64,000 bases of DNA. It comes from Ichthyophis bannanicus (Eukaryota > Chordata > Amphibia > Gymnophiona > Ichthyophiidae). The translations under genes were made by a program, and so were the position numbers. Shown here piece by piece: positions 61,906 through 64,000 of the stretch. The notes under the pieces are model-generated. The model was given only the letters and a program-made list of their open reading frames with translations, ran no database searches and had not been told where the DNA came from. Positions within the stretch are counted from its first letter, which is position 1. Each line of letters starts with the position of its first letter. The DNA lies in assembly GCA_033557465.1 (NCBI GenBank), contig CM066036.1, forward strand, positions 585,301,574 through 585,365,573. The letters are read 5' to 3'.

Positions 61906-64000
61906 AAAAACCCTGAGGGGGTTGGGACTGTTGGGCTGTAGCAGCCCCTGCAGGTTTTGCCCTGGCCTGTTTAGGCTGCTGACGCTTAGGAGCAAAGCGA
62001 GCTGCAGAAGATTGTTGGCCAGTATTTGTGGCAAATCTGGCCTTCTTGTAGAAAGGCTTTTTGAAAGATTTCTTCTTGACAGGGGTAGAGGTAGACTTAG
62101 AAAGTCTATCTAAAGCAGCATTTTCTGCATCCATTTATTTATTTATTAACAATTCTTATATACCGCACTATTAGACATCAGCGCGGTTTACACTGAACAG
62201 AAAACATCCGACAATTTACATATGTCTGGTCATTACATTTAACAGGAAGTATAACTTGGAGAAATAGGGTAACTAAATACAATGGTGGTTTATCTGATAA
62301 GGGATATCATGGTTAACTATATACATAGGTGGTACAACAGTACATGAAACAGCTTGTAATTTACATTGTGGAGTTGACCTGTTGCGAGGGTCTGCCTGTT
62401 TGACCACTTCTGTTTGAGTGGCTTTGATTTGCCACTCCTTACCATACAGATTCTCACCTGTACAGGGCAAATTTCCCAACCCATTCTGGACCCAGGGTTC
62501 AAGGTTAGAGGCCTGGAGCCAAGCAATTCTGTGAGCCGCTATGGCAATACCTGAGGCTCTGCTAGCACCCTCAAAGGAGTCAAAGGCTGCTCTGTTGGAG
62601 AACTTTGAAATATCTTGGGTATGCTTCAGCAGAAGGAGGAACTCCTCCTTTCTATCCTCTGGGATAAAGGGGAGAAAATGGCGTATTTTTAATGCAATTT
62701 CCTTCAGAAACATGCCCATATAGAGGCTGTATGAGTTGATTCTGGCAATAAGCATACTTGCTTGGAAGATTTTCCTTCCAAAAGCATCCAGAGTCCTACA
62801 TTCTCTTCCTGGGGGAGTAGAAGAGTGTCTTTTAGTACTCTTGATCCTTTTCATAGCTGACTGCACCACGATGGAGTGGTGTGGGAGCTGAGTTTTTTGA
62901 AACCCAGGAGAAGGGGGGGACACGATACATGGTGTCCAGACGACGAGAATGTGGAGATAGGGTGAGAGGAGTTTCCCATAAGTCCATCATGTGATCTTGA
63001 AGAATTTCATGGATGGGCAAGGTGACTGCCTCTTTGGGAACCTTAGAGTATCCTAAAATGTCTAACTTTTTTGCTCTAGGTTCTTTTTCAGAGGATATAG
63101 AAATAGAAAGACCTTTAGCTACTTCAATGATGAAGTCTTGAAAGGATAAATCCTCTGGAGGAGACATTCTCCTCTTTGGAGAAGAGGGCTCCTCAGGTAG
63201 AGTAAGGGATACTTCAGCAGTCATCTGATGAAATAGAATCATCAGAAGACTCAAAGTATCGTCTGTTTGCTTCCAGGGATCGATAAGCGTATCGACCGGT
63301 ATCGACATCGGGGGTACCCGGAACCGGATCGGTATCGGGAAAAACCCCGGAACCGGGAACCGGAATCTGTATCCTGGTCGATGTGGAAGGCATGGGTACC
63401 GGTATCGGTTGTGGTACCGGAGTCGGTACCGCAGGGTGCGGTACCGAGGGCGTCGCAGCCTTAATAAAAGCCAAAATGGCCTGCTGCATGGATTGAACTG
63501 TATGATCCATGGACGCCACGACTGTCTGGATGTCGGTACCGGATGATTGAGCCGGTACCCCAGAACAGTCTAACAGGTGATCGGTCGAGGCCGTGCCATC
63601 GATGTCAACCTGTAACCCCATAGGAGGAGCTTTGGAAGCCGGAGCTTCCCGCTGGGGTTGTTTGGCTGGGGCAGGGTCCTCAGGGTCAAGCCCAGGGGTA
63701 TCTCGATACTTAGAGGGAGATTTGCCCTTTGAGGACCTGCCAGAGGAATGTTTGGTTACCTGAGATCCAGCAGGAGAGGAAGACCTGGAAGATGTCGATG
63801 CTGGAGTATCTGTAGAAAATAGCATGTGAAACTTGACTGCCCGGTTCTGTAAGCCACGTTTAGACATCAAAGAACAGGATGGGCAATCCGGAATGGAATG
63901 GTCAGGCCCCAAACATTAAAGACACCATTCATGGGTGTCTGTGACTGAAATAGTACCGCTGCACTTGGTGCATTTTTTAAACCCAGAGGCTTGTTTCTCC
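61904..64000 (-). pseudogene. DIRS B copy 9 gag, broken, start just outside the window
   Basis: The N-terminus at the window end reads EKQASGFKKCTKC; a TAA replaces Lys in CLKCLGPDH near 63916. The linker and the conserved domain (LPHHSIVVQSAMKRIKSTKR, MGMFLKEIALKIR) are in different frames. An LINE tail is inserted at 62136-62390. The tail is basic (KKKSFKKPFYKKARF) and ends QPPQGF at TGA 61904-61906. Confidence 0.82.
62136..62390 (-). mobile_element. L2-like LINE tail in DIRS copy 9 gag
   Basis: TTTATTTATTTATTAAC at the left, then ATATACCGCACTATTAGAC and CAGCGCGGTTTACACTG, with more LINE 3' UTR up to about 62390. Same family as 58129-58290. Confidence 0.82.

Larger units (their letters stand above)
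58472..64000 (-). mobile_element. DIRS family B retrotransposon, copy 9, runs off the window
   Basis: Left terminus GCACAGTTACTTACCTGTAAAAGGTG after AAA (58469-58471). It has a 3' ITR with a perfect CGTCGGTACCGACG palindrome, ICR, YR, RT/RNase H/MT, and gag to the window end, which is about one codon short of the expected gag ATG. An LINE tail is inserted in gag. RT, YR and gag each have small lesions. Confidence 0.92.

Noticed and set aside
1..64000. CRISPR arrays, bacterial operons, integrons or phage genes
   Set aside because: No spaced short direct repeats and no prokaryotic gene organisation. Everything recognised is eukaryotic mobile DNA.

Overview
This is vertebrate nuclear DNA made almost entirely of transposable elements. 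I see no host gene with exons. The mix is ten tyrosine-recombinase (DIRS) retrotransposons in 64 kb, two CR1 LINEs, L2-like LINE tails, tRNA-derived CORE-SINEs and one endogenous retrovirus. That suggests a DIRS-rich amphibian; a caecilian is my best guess from the repeat types, but this is inference. All ten DIRS elements read on the minus strand, so each has its left-coordinate end as its 3' end. The order in coding direction is 5' inverted terminal repeat (ITR), gag, reverse transcriptase/RNase H/methyltransferase-like ORF (RT/RH/MT), tyrosine recombinase (YR), internal complementary region (ICR), 3' ITR.

Layout. 1-5749: DIRS family A copy 1, cut by the window edge and split by a CR1 (697-2061). 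5750-6361: non-coding flank ending in an L2-like tail. 6362-19016: an endogenous retrovirus (ERV) with 643-bp LTRs, a 5-bp target duplication (aatag), a tRNA-His-like primer site, decayed gag, pol and env remnants and an inserted L2-like fragment; its 3' LTR is split by DIRS A copy 2 (12846-18610). 19873-44840: an old family C DIRS containing a family B DIRS (copy 5, 20065-39644), which contains another family B DIRS (copy 6, 23031-27368), a SINE, and a CR1 (27833-37478) that in turn contains DIRS A copy 3 (29184-34957). 44844-50729: DIRS B copy 7, abutting the end of C. 51117-56638: DIRS A copy 4. 56659-56945: a full-length SINE. 57058 to the end: DIRS B copy 8 interrupted by DIRS B copy 9, which runs off the window.

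Condition. Copies 2 and 3 have intact 640-codon gag genes. Copy 2 also has an uninterrupted RT/RH-YR reading frame, produced by an 8-bp deletion that fuses two normally separate frames. All other copies carry stops, frameshifts, deletions or insertions.

How the parts work together. Copy 2 sits in one LTR while the other LTR preserves the empty site, so the exact insertion product can be read: no target duplication, only a shared AAA. The ICR of each DIRS reproduces the two termini joined through this trinucleotide, as expected for a circular intermediate integrated by the YR. Two signals recur across families and deserve testing. The first is a TTT/CTT-TGA-C at the gag stop with the RT frame in +1, a candidate programmed +1 frameshift. 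The second is a set of covarying inverted arms around the circle junction, a candidate recombinase site.
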